Below are positions 11,795 to 22,320 of a DNA stretch of 63,521 bases, piece after piece; position 1 is the first letter of the stretch, and each line of letters begins with the position of its first letter. Source of the stretch: Galdieria sulphuraria (taxonomy: Eukaryota > Rhodophyta > Bangiophyceae > Galdieriales > Galdieriaceae); assembly GCF_000341285.1 (NCBI RefSeq), contig NW_005178466.1, positions 1-63,521 of the forward strand, written 5' to 3'. The notes below the pieces were generated by a model. That model saw nothing but the letters and a program-made list of their open reading frames with translations, did no database searches and was not told where the DNA came from. Position numbers and translations under genes: made by a program.

Positions 11795-13750
11795 TCATGT
11801 AACCTGCTTCAATCTCGGTTCTGTTCTTCCCCCAAGGAAAGAGGCAAGAAATCTTCTTCCTTGTTCTAACTCTTCTTCCCGTTTCCTGCTGCTCCAATCG
11901 TAAATATCTCCAAGAATTTCTACAACACGCGGTAAAGCCTGGTTCGCTGCTTCAGCATCTAAAAACGCCAAACGGCATCTTCTTGCAAGAAAATCAGCTG
12001 CTGTAAAACAATATTCGTTTTGAGCGCAGTACACAATTTCTGCTTCTAAAACTGGATAACCATGAACTAGCCGCTTCCCCCATCCCTGCTGTGCTAGTTC
12101 ACATACTTTATAGGCTTGATCTCCATAAGAAGTACTCAGGTGCTTTGCACAATCAATATCCAACTCGCCGATGGATGGACTCATCGACTTGGAAACTGTG
12201 TATTTGAGGCGTCGATAGTTCTGCACTAGAAAAGTGAAATAGGAAGGGTCCCAAGAATGAGAGCCTATCAGTTGAACATATGGAGTTTTGCATGAATCTT
12301 GGGGCTTCAGCTGTCCAACTTGGATAGCCTTATCGACAGTATCTTCAGCCATTCTTCGGTAAGTAGTCCATTTTCCACCTGCAACAGTAACCAGGCCTTC
12401 AGGCGAGGCAAAGACCAAATGATCCCTTAAAATATTTTGTGTATCTTTTGCCCTTGGATCTCTTGCTAAGGGTCTAATTCCACTCCATGCTGACTTCACG
12501 TCTTCTCTTCTTACTTGAACGTTCAAATAATCACGAATTGCTTCTAAAATAAATGCTATCTCGTCTTCATGTGGTTGAGGCAGTTCCGTGATTTCAGTCG
12601 ACGAGTCAGTCGTTCCAGCTATAGTGGAACCTAACCATGGAAGCATAAAAACAACCCGACCATCTTTCGTCTTCGGAACGATTAATCCCATTCCATCTGG
12701 TGAATAATACGAGGGTAACGTAACATGTACTCCTGAACTTGGTGCGATAATATCAGAAGATGTTGGATTGACCATATGATGAATATAGTCAGAAAAAGGA
12801 CCAGCGGCATTGACAACCACTCTGGCATGAATATCAAACTCTTCTCCAGTTAGGCGGTCTCTTACTCTTGCTCCATTGACCTTTCCATTTTTTGAATTCT
12901 TCAAGAGTCCAGTGACCTCCGTATGATTCGCAACTGCAGCACCATAAAGCGCAGCAGTTAAGGCTACAGAAACGTTTACTCTAGCGTCGTTCATCTGACC
13001 ATCAAAATAAACAATAGCTCCTCTTAACGGTTTCTTATCTGCTCGTAACGGTGAAAGTGTAGGAAATAATCTTCTGGCTTCTGCAGACGAATAATATTTT
13101 GAAAGATACAAGCTGCCATGACCCATTGCGGCTATGGCATCGTAAAACTTCAGACCTACCCAGTAAAAAGGAACTTCCCACCACTGATAACAAGGAAGAA
13201 TGGTTGGCAACGGATGCGTCAAGTGAGGTGCTTGTCTCAGCATAATGGCTCTCTCATGAAGTGCTTCAAATACAAGACCCAACTGCTTTGGATCTAAATT
13301 GAAAAAAGCTTTCTCTAAATAGCGAACTCCACCGTGAATAAGTTTTGTACTTCTTGAAGACGTTCCTGAAGCGAAGTCGTCCCGCTCTACAAGACCAACG
13401 GAAAGTCCACGAAGGGCAGCATCAAGAGCAACTCCCGACCCAGTTGCTCCTGTTTTAGTGCATAAGAACAAAACAATACAAAGTCAAAGTTTCTTACCTC
13501 CTCCAATGACCAGAATATCCAACGAATTCTGTTCTTGACTATAAGATCGCAAACTCTCCAACTGCTTCTGTCTGGGAGGAACACTCTCCAACGGTGGCAA
13601 GCGAACAGCATATTTTCCGTTGTTGGAGCTTTCGTCGATTCTTGCGAATGGCGCTGCGCTGGAAGAGGTTCCTATTATGGCTGCTCCCAAGGCACCCACC
13701 ACAAGCACACTACCACCAACAAACAACAGGGTCTTGCGAAAGGCTCCCAT
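11795..13750 (-). CDS. GPD2: FAD-dependent glycerol-3-phosphate dehydrogenase, mitochondrial
   Basis: This inner-membrane flavoenzyme oxidises glycerol 3-phosphate to dihydroxyacetone phosphate and passes electrons to ubiquinone. The N-terminus has a hydrophobic membrane segment (FVGGSVLVVGALGAAIIG). The FAD-binding motif DILVIGGG-ATGSGVALDAALRG spans the single intron, about 13437-13483. Further family motifs are SGTSSRSTKLIHGGVRYLE, VVNAAGPFSDYI, IVPKTKDGRVVFMLPW, GTTDSSTEI and SAWSGIRPLARDP, then the alpha-helical C-terminal domain. The animal EF-hand extension is absent, as in plant and fungal enzymes. The start ATG at 13750 opens the frame. It converges tail-to-tail with the Nudix gene at 5 bp spacing. 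Confidence 0.94.
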
Positions 13751-13902
13751 CTTCTCAACAATAACTTGTTAAATATCTTCAATTTTTACTAACAAAATGG
13801 CACTAGCAAATTGGACAAAGTATGCAAATGACAACTATGTTACATCAAATCAAATCATCCAAAAAAAATACAATAGGATAAATATTTAAAAAGAACAAAT
13901 AA

Positions 13903-16023
13903 CTATGAACCAATCGTAATACTCGATGCTGATTTGATGAGTTGGCGGAGGTTTGGAAAAGAAGATTGGTGGTTTGAAAAGTGTTGCGAACTTGAAGAAT
14001 GAATCAAGCGAGCAGAAACTGCATCGAATTCCTTATCAAACTCAAAGCCAAGCAATACTGGACTCTTTTCCTTGTTTACGGAACTTATTGCTGCCTCGAC
14101 TCCCTTAACTAAAGGACGAAAAATATTTTCAAACGCATGAAAGCCATGACCTGTAACTCGACGGGCACTGCTTCTCTCTTCTAAACTCTCGTCCTTCTTG
14201 TTGGAAGAAGAAACCTTTTCTCCATTCTTCCCCACTGCATGCCCTTCTACAGGACAAACAGAACGATTGGCAATATAGTTAACGTCAAAATTCTTCAGAA
14301 GTGACTTTGTATCTTCCGAATCAGATGCTTCCTCTCCTTCCGCAGTGACGCCTGCAAAGAGATTGTTCTCATTTGGAACACATTTCAGTATTTCATCCCA
14401 ATCGATATCCTTAAAGAAAGGATGCTGTTTTACTTCACTTATTCCTTCTGGACCACAACCAAGACGTTCAGCTGGGTCGCGTTCTAACAAACCAAGAATC
14501 AATGAGCGGGCCTCGGAAGACAATCCATCTGGGAAAGTTATAGGAAGCCGTTGAATTCTTCTATACATCTCCGCACGATTCTTATGATAAAAAGGTGACT
14601 TGCCACATAAAATATCATACAGAAGAACCCCCAAGGTCCATAAATCGACAGAGTAGCCATATGGTTGATTTCGTAGCATCTCTGGACAAATATAAGCTCT
14701 TGTGCCACAAAATGAATTAGCTTTTCTATGTGGAGCACCTCTTAAATAACGACAAAGTCCAAAGTCTGCAAGTCTCACGTGTCCTTCCTTATCTAAAAAC
14801 ACATTCTCTGGTTTAAGGTCACGATATACAAATCCAAGCTTATGAATATGCTCCAAGCCTAAAATAATCTCTGCGGCTATCCTTTTGGCTTTTTCTTCTG
14901 CTATACGACGAGAGCCTTTATGATGTAAGAAAAAGAACAAGTCTCCTCCACCACAAAATTCAGTTACAAGATAAAGCTTCTCTTTCGTTTGAAATGCAGA
15001 CTGCAAATGCAATATGAATGGATGCTCGCTTGCTAACTGCAAAAGCAAACGTTCATCTGCCGTGTGTCGCGCAGCGCCATTTGACTCAAAGACAGCAGCT
15101 TTATCAATTATCTTGATTGCTACATATTCACCATTCTTCATATCTTTCGCTAAATGCACCGAACCGGATGCACCTTTCCCTATGGGTGCCAAAACTTCGT
15201 AGTCTTGTACACTCGGTAATGAAGCCTTACTAACCAAAGACAATGCTTCTGCAACAGAATTTGCCTCTTCTACCGAGGCAGTTCGAATGTATACCCTTCC
15301 TGCATGTAAAATAAGCGCACCATCAGCCGCAAAACCATCTCTTGTCATCGTGAATCTGGTTTTGAACGTGTCTTCCTCTCTTGCCTCTTCCAAAGAGGAA
15401 TCTCGTATTTTCACCTTAACTGTAGTTGAAGATGCCAGAGTGACCTCTGTCTGAATAAGAGGTAACGCTAGTCTTATTCTTAGATTGTCTGTGTTTTGAG
15501 ACTTGTCAATTTCTGCCTTCAATTGAAATCCATTTTCAAGGAACTTATTTTCACCACGGTCAAACTGTAGGGCAGAACCTTCGTCAAGCGACTCGAGACT
15601 TTCTGTGCTACTATTTCTGAGTTTTCCCAGATTTGCTTGATATGGTGCTACTGGAAGACTTCTAATTAGCAACCAGCGTCCACGAATTTCTATCAAACCC
15701 TCTCTCCAGGATGACGCAGGAAATAGAGCAGATTTTCTGACTCTATATGCTACGTGAACAGGTTGTATGCGCGAAGGTATGCGTCTTAACAAGACTAAAG
15801 GATCCATGATTGGGTCTGAACCACCACTCATAAGAGCCTCTTCTTCGTTCTTCACTATATACTCCGTAAAGTCTGACTTTGAAGGTTTATAAGGCTCTTC
15901 AAGACTCCGCTTCTTCTCCTGCTTACGAGTAAAGCGAGCAGCAGTGGGAGTACCTCCTTTTGGAGGTCGAGCTGCGTTACCATATACACTTCCTTTTCGG
16001 TCCGGTCTGGGAACTCCAGCCAT
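13903..16023 (-). CDS. AGC-family serine/threonine protein kinase, 706 residues, single exon
   Basis: The C-terminal half is a complete kinase: glycine loop IGKGASGSVHLA, VAIKIIDK with the ATP-binding lysine, YRDLKPENVFLD catalytic loop, ADFGLC metal loop, activation loop ANSFCGTRAYICPEML, and the VDLWTLGVLLYDILCGKSPF segment. The order of motifs and the tail DPAERLGCGPEGISEVKQHPFF are AGC hallmarks (AKT/PKA/S6K group). An AGC tail follows (LLKNFDVNYI), then a long Ser-rich C-terminus. The N-terminal about 270 residues are basic at the start and then hold a beta-rich segment (KVKIRDSSLEE... DGALILHAGRVYIRT) that could be a PH-like or lipid-binding domain, which I could not name. The substrate is unknown. 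Confidence 0.88.
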   Translation of the reverse strand: MAGVPRPDRKGSVYGNAARPPKGGTPTAARFTRKQEKKRSLEEPYKPSKSDFTEYIVKNEEEALMSGGSDPIMDPLVLLRRIPSRIQPVHVAYRVRKSALFPASSWREGLIEIRGRWLLIRSLPVAPYQANLGKLRNSSTESLESLDEGSALQFDRGENKFLENGFQLKAEIDKSQNTDNLRIRLALPLIQTEVTLASSTTVKVKIRDSSLEEAREEDTFKTRFTMTRDGFAADGALILHAGRVYIRTASVEEANSVAEALSLVSKASLPSVQDYEVLAPIGKGASGSVHLAKDMKNGEYVAIKIIDKAAVFESNGAARHTADERLLLQLASEHPFILHLQSAFQTKEKLYLVTEFCGGGDLFFFLHHKGSRRIAEEKAKRIAAEIILGLEHIHKLGFVYRDLKPENVFLDKEGHVRLADFGLCRYLRGAPHRKANSFCGTRAYICPEMLRNQPYGYSVDLWTLGVLLYDILCGKSPFYHKNRAEMYRRIQRLPITFPDGLSSEARSLILGLLERDPAERLGCGPEGISEVKQHPFFKDIDWDEILKCVPNENNLFAGVTAEGEEASDSEDTKSLLKNFDVNYIANRSVCPVEGHAVGKNGEKVSSSNKKDESLEERSSARRVTGHGFHAFENIFRPLVKGVEAAISSVNKEKSPVLLGFEFDKEFDAVSARLIHSSSSQHFSNHQSSFPNLRQLIKSASSITIGS

Positions 16024-16185
16024 TGCGAGAACGTGTTGGATAGCCAGGTCTTCCTTTCAAACTTGAGAAATCCTTTTTTTCCTTAAAAAAATGGACGGCC
16101 GGTTGCCATTTGTCTACAGGACGATGCGCTTTTCCCATCTCTCTTTTTTTTTTTTATGAAGACGGTGATTTGTGGAGTCCAGAAT

Positions 16186-16897
16186 ATGACAACTATAAGA
16201 AGATTGAGTGCCGAAGACCTTTTACACTTTAATAGCGTCAATCTTGATCAGTTAACAGAGACTGTAAGTTGTGGAGACTGGTTTTTCGACAGCTTAAACT
16301 TTCACAGTTCAATCTTGGGTTTTATTTCAACTACCTTGCCCGTTGGCCTGACTATCAATATGTGGTTACTGATTCGCAGTCGACTACAGTTGCGTACAGT
16401 GAGTATGCTAGTATCACTATAAGTTTCTCCTTTTGAACTGGTTTAGTAATTGGGAAAGCTGAAGGTGCAGGTGACCTCTTTCACGGTCACGTGTCTGCTG
16501 TGACTGTGGCTCCCTGGTTTCGACGTATGGGTTTGGCCTCTTTGTTAATGGAGATCTTAGAAAACGTCTCCGAGAAAGTGTAGGAATTTTTTTAAGAAAT
16601 TTATGGAGTGACAAACAACTACTTAGTTACCAAGGGTACTTTGTCGATTTATTCGTTCGAGTCAGTAATCACAGGGCAATCGAGATGTACAAGAAGCTGG
16701 GCTATATTGTTTATCGACGCATTATTGGATATTACTCTGGAGAAGAAGATGCGTTTGGTTAGTTGGGCTCACATGTAAAACTTCAGTGCTCACTTGCTTT
16801 AGATATGAGGAAGTCGCTGTCGAAGGACCCTGAAAGGAAGGCAATGATTCCATTGGACAGACCAGTTTATCCCTCAGAGGTCTTACTCACAGACTAA
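16186..16897 (+). CDS. NAA20: N-alpha-acetyltransferase 20, catalytic subunit of NatB
   Basis: NAA20 acetylates proteins beginning Met-Asp, Met-Glu or Met-Asn at the ribosome, with NAA25 as partner. After splicing the protein reads MTTIRRLSAEDLLHFNSVNL, then FNFYLARWPDY-type sequence, a GHVSAVTVAPWFRRMGLASL block holding the acetyl-CoA-binding RxxGxA loop, and YFVDLFVRVSNHRAIEMYKK then LGYIVYRRIIGYYSG, which is diagnostic of NAA20. Four short introns are needed. At the third the exon must end at GAGAAAGT for the frame to reach GYFVDLF. The ATG at 16186 is chosen because it aligns with the family start; an upstream ATG adds an unrelated leader. Confidence 0.92.
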
Positions 16898-17715
16898 AGA
16901 TTCTCAAACTTGAAAGATAGATAGAATCATAGAAGAGGCTTTCCTGGTTCCAAATTGCTGAAGATGAAGAAGAGTAAGTGTGAAATCACTGCTTTAGTAA
17001 ACTTGTAGGACATCTTCAAGTTTCAATTTGATATGGCCAGTATTCTTAAGGTAGCGGTTATCTAAGTATTGCACTCTTTACAATATCTCTGTTCGATTAC
17101 ATTTGGAAAACAAACTAAGCGTTGTAAACTTACCCAAAAACAGTTTTCCAACTGCCTTAAATGATTTCAATTGGATAAATGGAAGCCCTTCGTACGTTTG
17201 GCTATCGTTGAATTATCTGCAGAATCCTTTGACTTTTAAAACATTCTCTTTGTGATCAATAGATCCTTTTATTTTCCGGTTCAAGACTCTAACCAGCGGA
17301 AAGTTTTTTCTTGAAACATTTCTGTATTACAAAGAGTTTTTCGTCCCAGCACCTTGGCAATATTTCTCATAGGAGTAGTATTTGACACAGTATCCTTGTT
17401 GCAAAAAAAACTAAATATATTCTATTATGGAATTAGAGATGCCATGTCCATTTTGTATCTAAATGAGCAATATCTGCAAAGTTACGATTGAGTGTGTTCA
17501 ATCTATAAAATCCTCACTGTAACTAGTAAAATGAGTAGCCAGCACATAAGAACGTCGACGTCATATAACTGAATTCGAACTCTTTATTGCCCTCAAAATT
17601 TACGTTCTGTGCTCGAGCAGAAAAGATCAGAGTCTGGCGGCAGAAATGTACATGAAAACCAAATTTAAGAATAAAGACTACCAATGACGCTGACAGAATA
17701 AAGAAATGTGTGAAC
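16898..17715. other. Intergenic region with an unassigned coding-like stretch
   Basis: A plus-strand frame near 17042-17240 reads VRLHLENKLSVVNLPKNSFP and continues with leucine-rich, LRR-like spacing (WLSLNYLQNPLTF). A second coding-like piece lies near 17260-17370. Stops separate the two and no start or family could be assigned. It may be a pseudogene fragment, a small multi-exon gene, or chance. Confidence 0.3.
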
Positions 17716-18381
17716 TTAAAAAGGACTCTGATGTTGGATTATCCAGTCCACTCCTGAAGATATTGTTTGACCAAGATACCAAACAACAACCAGTGGAAGC
17801 AACAGAAACAATATCATGACCATATATCCGTATAAGTTTATCTTTCCGGTCTCCTCATTCACCAACGGAAAGCCTATTACCTTCCCGAACATCAACAGAT
17901 TTGCATACAACTCTTCGTATTCTCTCTGAGTATCTAACTCCTCCTCTTCTTCTTGCTTTAGAAGTTTATTTCTTAACGCCTGAAATTTTCTATAGGTATA
18001 CCAGCGTGAAAGATCTTGACCAATCCACTCTTCTGCCAGTCGGTCCATTTCCTCAAGAGTTGCCTCATCTTCACCACTTTTATTTTCATGTTGACCAGTT
18101 TTTTCTGCGTCTTCATTTGAGTTGCCTTTACTGGGTTCACTAGAATTATGCTCTTCCTCTTTATCCTCTAAGCGAGCAAAGAAAGAAGACTGCAACGTAC
18201 GCATGGGAGCTTTCGTGAGGTTGTACAAACCATAACAAGAAGACTTCACCCCTTTTTGCTTTTCAAAAAAGGTGCGTTTCCGTTTCCCTTCGACCCAAGC
18301 ACAATGAAAACTTGAGAACTTCAGTTTCGAATACCATATGGCTCCATAAAAACAGCCAGAACACGACAAAATGAAAGCCAT
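17716..18381 (-). CDS. Uncharacterised protein with N-terminal leader and C-terminal membrane helix
   Basis: I do not recognise the family. The frame is open for about 221 residues without introns. The N-terminus is rich in Cys, Ser and basic residues and acid-poor, like an organelle targeting sequence. The middle (about residues 75-115) is highly acidic and Ser-rich, so probably disordered. A helical stretch (WYTYRKFQALRNKLLKQEEE) follows and looks coiled-coil-like. Near the C-terminus a strong membrane helix (YMVMILFLLLPLVVVWYLG) is followed by a short tail. Plastid or mitochondrial membrane anchoring is inferred only. The ATG at 18381 is the first ATG of the frame. It is head-to-head with the PDH beta gene, 180 bp apart. 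Confidence 0.65.
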   Translation of the reverse strand: MAFILSCSGCFYGAIWYSKLKFSSFHCAWVEGKRKRTFFEKQKGVKSSCYGLYNLTKAPMRTLQSSFFARLEDKEEEHNSSEPSKGNSNEDAEKTGQHENKSGEDEATLEEMDRLAEEWIGQDLSRWYTYRKFQALRNKLLKQEEEEELDTQREYEELYANLLMFGKVIGFPLVNEETGKINLYGYMVMILFLLLPLVVVWYLGQTISSGVDWIIQHQSPF

Positions 18382-18561
18382 TTCCAAATGAGAAGAAGAA
18401 GCTAGCTTTCAGTTATATCTTCTTGCATCATTTTATGAACAATTGCCATATACATGAAAGTATCTCTTCAACTGGAAAATAAAAGTTCATAAGAAGCTTT
18501 TATAAAAATAATATGAAATACAGCACAATTGACACAGTTCATTATTGATTTTTCTATTAAG

Positions 18562-19789
18562 ATGAGTGCCAAATATCTCAAAATCTTCAGAACCGGTTTA
18601 AAAAACTTTTTACTCAACGAGCCGAGAGGTTCTTGTCGACATTTTCACTTAACAAGTCTTTCTCAAGCTTCTAATGTTTGTAATCATGTGTGCTTTTGGA
18701 TGCAACACTGAACCATCCTTCAGGTTATGTGTCGTGACGCCCTAAACAGTGCTCTTGATGAAGAGCTTGAAAGGGACGAGAGAGTCTGCATCATTGGAGA
18801 AGAGGTAGGACAATATCAAGGTGCATACAAAGTTACCCGAGGTTTGTACGAAAAGTATGGTTCTAGGCGCATAGTTGATACTCCGATCTCGGAGATGGTT
18901 GGTTGGGTGAATTGATGACTGAAAGGGAGGTTCTAACTTTACTTTTAAGGGTTTCACTGGTTTGGCTGTAGGAGCTGCGTTTAATGGGTTGCGACCTATT
19001 TGTGAGTTCATGACTTTTAACTTTGCAATGCAGGCCATCGATCAGATCATCAACTCAGCAGCGAAGACGCATTATATGTGCGGAGGCCAGATCAAAGTTC
19101 CTATTGTATTTCGAGGTCCTAATGGAGCTGCTGCGGCCGTAGCAGCACAACACTCTCAGTGCTATGCTGCTTGGTACGGAGCCGTACCTGGTTTAAAGGT
19201 AGTTGCTCCCTATGACGCAGAAGACTGTCGGGGTCTTTTAAAGTCTGCGATCAGAGATGATAATCCTGTTGTGGTTCTAGAGAATGAAATTATGTATGGT
19301 AAAGCGTTTGATCTAAGCGACGAAGTTCTAAGCAAGGATTTCTTAATTCCAATTGGCAAAGCGAAGATTATGCGCGAAGGAAACCACCTTACTATGGTGT
19401 CATTTTCCAAACTGGTTGGTTTTTGCCTGCAAGTGGCAGATAAACTTGCATCAGAGGGCATAGAATGTGAAGTTATCAATCTTCGTTCAATTCGACCTAT
19501 GGATAGGGGAACCATTATTAGATCAGTTAAGAAAACTCATCGTCTTGTAACAGTTGAGGAAGGCTTTCCCTTCTTTGGAGTTGGCTCAGAGATTGCAGCA
19601 AGTATTTTTGAAAGCGATGCTTTCGATTATTTGGATGCACCAATGCAAAGAGTGACTGGTGCTGATGTTCCCATGCCATATGCTGAGAACATTGAGGCAT
19701 TGGCAAAGCCTTCCATCGAAGATATTACAAAAGCGTGTAGAATGGTTTTGGAGGGTGCAATTCCAAAGGAGAAAGCAAAGGCTGCGTAA
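18562..19789 (+). CDS. PDHB: Pyruvate dehydrogenase E1 component, beta subunit (mitochondrial)
   Basis: With the alpha subunit this forms the thiamine-diphosphate E1 enzyme that decarboxylates pyruvate for acetyl-CoA synthesis. Residues 1-40 form a mitochondrial-type presequence ([18 protein letters not shown]...). The mature part opens [18 protein letters not shown] and shows the beta-subunit motifs [74 protein letters not shown] and [13 protein letters not shown]. Two introns (about 18673-18723 and 18899-18949) are needed. The GQYQGAY motif and close likeness to the eukaryotic/alphaproteobacterial type favour the mitochondrial over the plastid complex. The ATG at 18562 starts the presequence. 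Confidence 0.93.
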
Positions 19790-19992
19790 AGTGAAAACGC
19801 ACTCTAACTTGTTTTCTCGTGAATGAAGTTGTTTTTGTATTTGTAGTTTTTGAAAAGTGCAAAACCATTGCCTTTCACTATTCTGAATGAGAGATGGCCA
19901 ATGGAATAGTTCGATATCCAAAAGCTGGTTGTTTGTTCACGATTACAAAGTATTTTGCTATCACAAAGAAACTTTGCGTTTTGAACAATTCT

Positions 19993-21112
19993 TACATTGA
20001 TTTCAAAGAATATTGAAGCTCATACAAATCGGAGCGACGCTGTTTAGAGAGGGGAATCGAAACCCTTGTCTTTTGCACAAGCTCCTTTTTCACTTCTGAA
20101 ATGAGAAGGTCCTATTTGAGTTTCTTAATCATTACGTTACAAGAATAGTACCCAAAAACACCTACTTCTTGAAACTCCGTGCTAATGACAATATCTCCCC
20201 AAGGACTTGCTATCATCGAATGACCCCAAGCTTGATAACTTGCACTTTCATTTCTAGCAGGTCCACATGCAGCAACGTACATCTGATTGTCGAGTGCACG
20301 AGAACGCATCAACAATTCCCAGTGAGCCGGACCTGTAGTCATGTTGAAAGCTGCCGGAAGGCAAAGTATGCAGGCACCTTCTCGTGCCATTGCCATGGAT
20401 AACTCTGGAAATCGGATATCATAGCAAATTGCAACACCAATATTTCCTAACTCAGTCCTCACAACAGTAATGCAGTTACCAGGAGATAAAGTTTCTGATT
20501 CAAAGAAACGAATTCCACCTGGAACGTCGACATCAAAGAGATGAATTTTGCGATGTTTGGCAAGTAACTCTCCTTTTGGAGAAAACACTGGGGAACAGTT
20601 GTACAGTTTGGAGCCATCTCTTTCCGGGATAGAACCCCCGACTAGGTAAACATGATTCTTCCTCGCTGCTTCTGAAAGTGCAAAGCAAGTTTTGAATTTT
20701 TCAGATATCGACGCTCCGGGCTCAGGAATTTCTTCAGCATAGACAAGAGAAAAGCAGAGTTATCATAAGGAGAATTGAAGCACTCTGGAAGAACAACCAG
20801 TTCAGCTCCTCTTTTAGCTGCCTCATCAACTGCCTCCAAGGCTTTCAATATATTGGCATCTTTATTGTCCGAAGATAAAATCTGACAAAGCGCTATCTTG
20901 AAATTCTTCATATTCGCCATCTCTTGTGAAGCGTCCAGGCAAATATGCTGCTTTCGAATAGTCGTTGAAAAATTTCTTAGACTGCTTGTGTTCTTTCTAC
21001 TAAGCTGAGTTGGAACAAGAAAAGTAATGCGCAGACCCTTTAGCGTCGAAATAACAGTATGACACCCAAAGGCCACCTTCGATGGTAGAAAAGAAACAAA
21101 GCCAAATACCAT
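19993..21112 (-). CDS. NIT2: NIT2-type omega-amidase (nitrilase superfamily), with an apparent frameshift
   Basis: NIT2 proteins hydrolyse alpha-ketoglutaramate and related omega-amides. The protein has a targeting-type leader of about 60 residues, then FKIALCQILSSDNKDANILK, AAKRGAELVVLPECFNSPYD (catalytic Glu nearby), GGSIPERDGSKLYNCSPVFS, LAKHRKIHLFDVDVPG (catalytic Lys), GVAICYDIRFPEL (catalytic Cys) and FNMTTGPAHWELLMRSRA. An intron at 20112-20165 joins STEFQE to DLLISEVKKELV, and the protein ends KQRRSDLYELQYSLKSM. Around 20745-20752 the frame jumps: CFNSPYDNSAF and YAEEIPEPG are in different frames and no GT-AG intron fits. A two-base expansion in a CTCT run would explain it, so this is either a sequence error or a true lesion. 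All catalytic residues are otherwise present. Confidence 0.85.
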
Positions 21113-21388
21113 TAAATAATCTAATTGTTCTATGGAGGATAAAATTCTAAGTTAGATGAACACCGAATCTTTATCAACTGCTTTCGGTGAATTCTATAGA
21201 TATATATTAAGAATATTCTGTGCGTTCAAGACTAAGGAATACGAAACCATTGCAAGATTCTGAAGAACAAATTTGGAAAATTTCGGAACCTTTTGGTTGA
21301 AGAAACGAGTCTCAGAAATTCATACCTAAAGGGAACCAAGTCAGAAGTCATAGATACCAAAATTTATTAGTGTAGTTAAGAAGAAGAG

Positions 21389-22102
21389 ATGGCGTTATCG
21401 TTTTTGGTATTTCCTGCAAGTTGCAAAAGTTTTGTTGGAGCTCAACTAAAAAAAGCTGTTCGCGTTGGACGGTTTTTGGGAAACGGAAATGGCCCTCGCT
21501 TTCCTGCTTACTTGCGACCACACGTACAGTGCAGTATATTTTCCTTGAACTTGTCTTTCCCCAAACTTTTTCTTTTTAGCTTTGACTTTCCTGCTATTGG
21601 TGGACCGACAGTCACAAGAGAATTGGGGGGTAAAAAGTTAAAGATGCCTCTTGTCGAAGCAAATGCTGGGAAGGACGCAAATGTTGTAGTTTCTTCCTGT
21701 GAAAAGACGTTCATTATCGAAAAGAGTGCACTTATTGCAGAGTGGTTACAGGACACTGAGAAAATTCTTTTAACAGAAGGGGAGAGAAATCTAGTACTAG
21801 AAAGACACAGAGAAGGAGTTTTGCATAATGGAACAGATTGGTGTCTTGAGTCTTCCACGAGACAAGAAGAGTCTTCTGTTCCTATAAAGTGGTCGAGTGT
21901 GCTTATCGTTTCGTTTGGGAAAGGAAACAGATTGCTTCTTGGCTTTTTGCATGTTGTTGCAACTGTGGTGGTTTTCTTTGTTTCAAATGTGTTTCAGTTG
22001 AGCAAGATAGCATACACTTTTGTATGCAGAGTAGGTGACGGTATATATTCGGTGTCTCTAAAGCTATCAAGCCATGGAAACTCAACAAATTTTGAAAGTT
22101 AA
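21389..22102 (+). CDS. Uncharacterised protein with leader and one membrane segment
   Basis: I do not recognise this 237-residue single-exon frame. The first about 60 residues are hydrophobic and basic without acidic residues, like a plastid or mitochondrial targeting sequence. The middle is mixed and charged (about residues 85-165). Near residues 175-205 lies a strongly hydrophobic helix (LLLGFLHVVATVVVFFVSNV). The short tail is Ser-rich. The ATG at 21389 opens the frame and sits 276 bp from the divergent NIT2 start. A membrane-anchored organelle protein is plausible; the function is unknown. Confidence 0.55.
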   Translation: MALSFLVFPASCKSFVGAQLKKAVRVGRFLGNGNGPRFPAYLRPHVQCSIFSLNLSFPKLFLFSFDFPAIGGPTVTRELGGKKLKMPLVEANAGKDANVVVSSCEKTFIIEKSALIAEWLQDTEKILLTEGERNLVLERHREGVLHNGTDWCLESSTRQEESSVPIKWSSVLIVSFGKGNRLLLGFLHVVATVVVFFVSNVFQLSKIAYTFVCRVGDGIYSVSLKLSSHGNSTNFES

Positions 22103-22320
22103 TACCGTTTGACCAGCGACATTGCGTTGAAAATATTAAGAAAAGGCTTAATAAGTTTTGAAAAAGACGGTCATTCGAACTATAGAATGGTTGATTTGTC
22201 AATAGCAAAACTAACATATTGTCCATAGTACAAATAAGGTTTGGGGGTTTGTGGCGTATGTAGGACTGGGATTCTTTTGTTTCAGGAGATTGAAAGCAAT
22301 TCATTCTTTGTTTTGATTGC

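Noticed and set aside
14345-14554. Plus-strand frame inside the AGC kinase gene
   Set aside because: Entirely antisense to the kinase domain, whose motifs fill the minus frame. It is a shadow frame.
19586-19921. Minus-strand frame overlapping the end of PDHB
   Set aside because: It is mostly antisense to a well-conserved coding sequence with no motif of its own.
20060-20075. Sequence resembling a tRNA T-loop (GTTTCGATTCCCC type) on the minus strand
   Set aside because: It lies in the last exon of NIT2, and no acceptor stem or anticodon arm fits. It is coding sequence.
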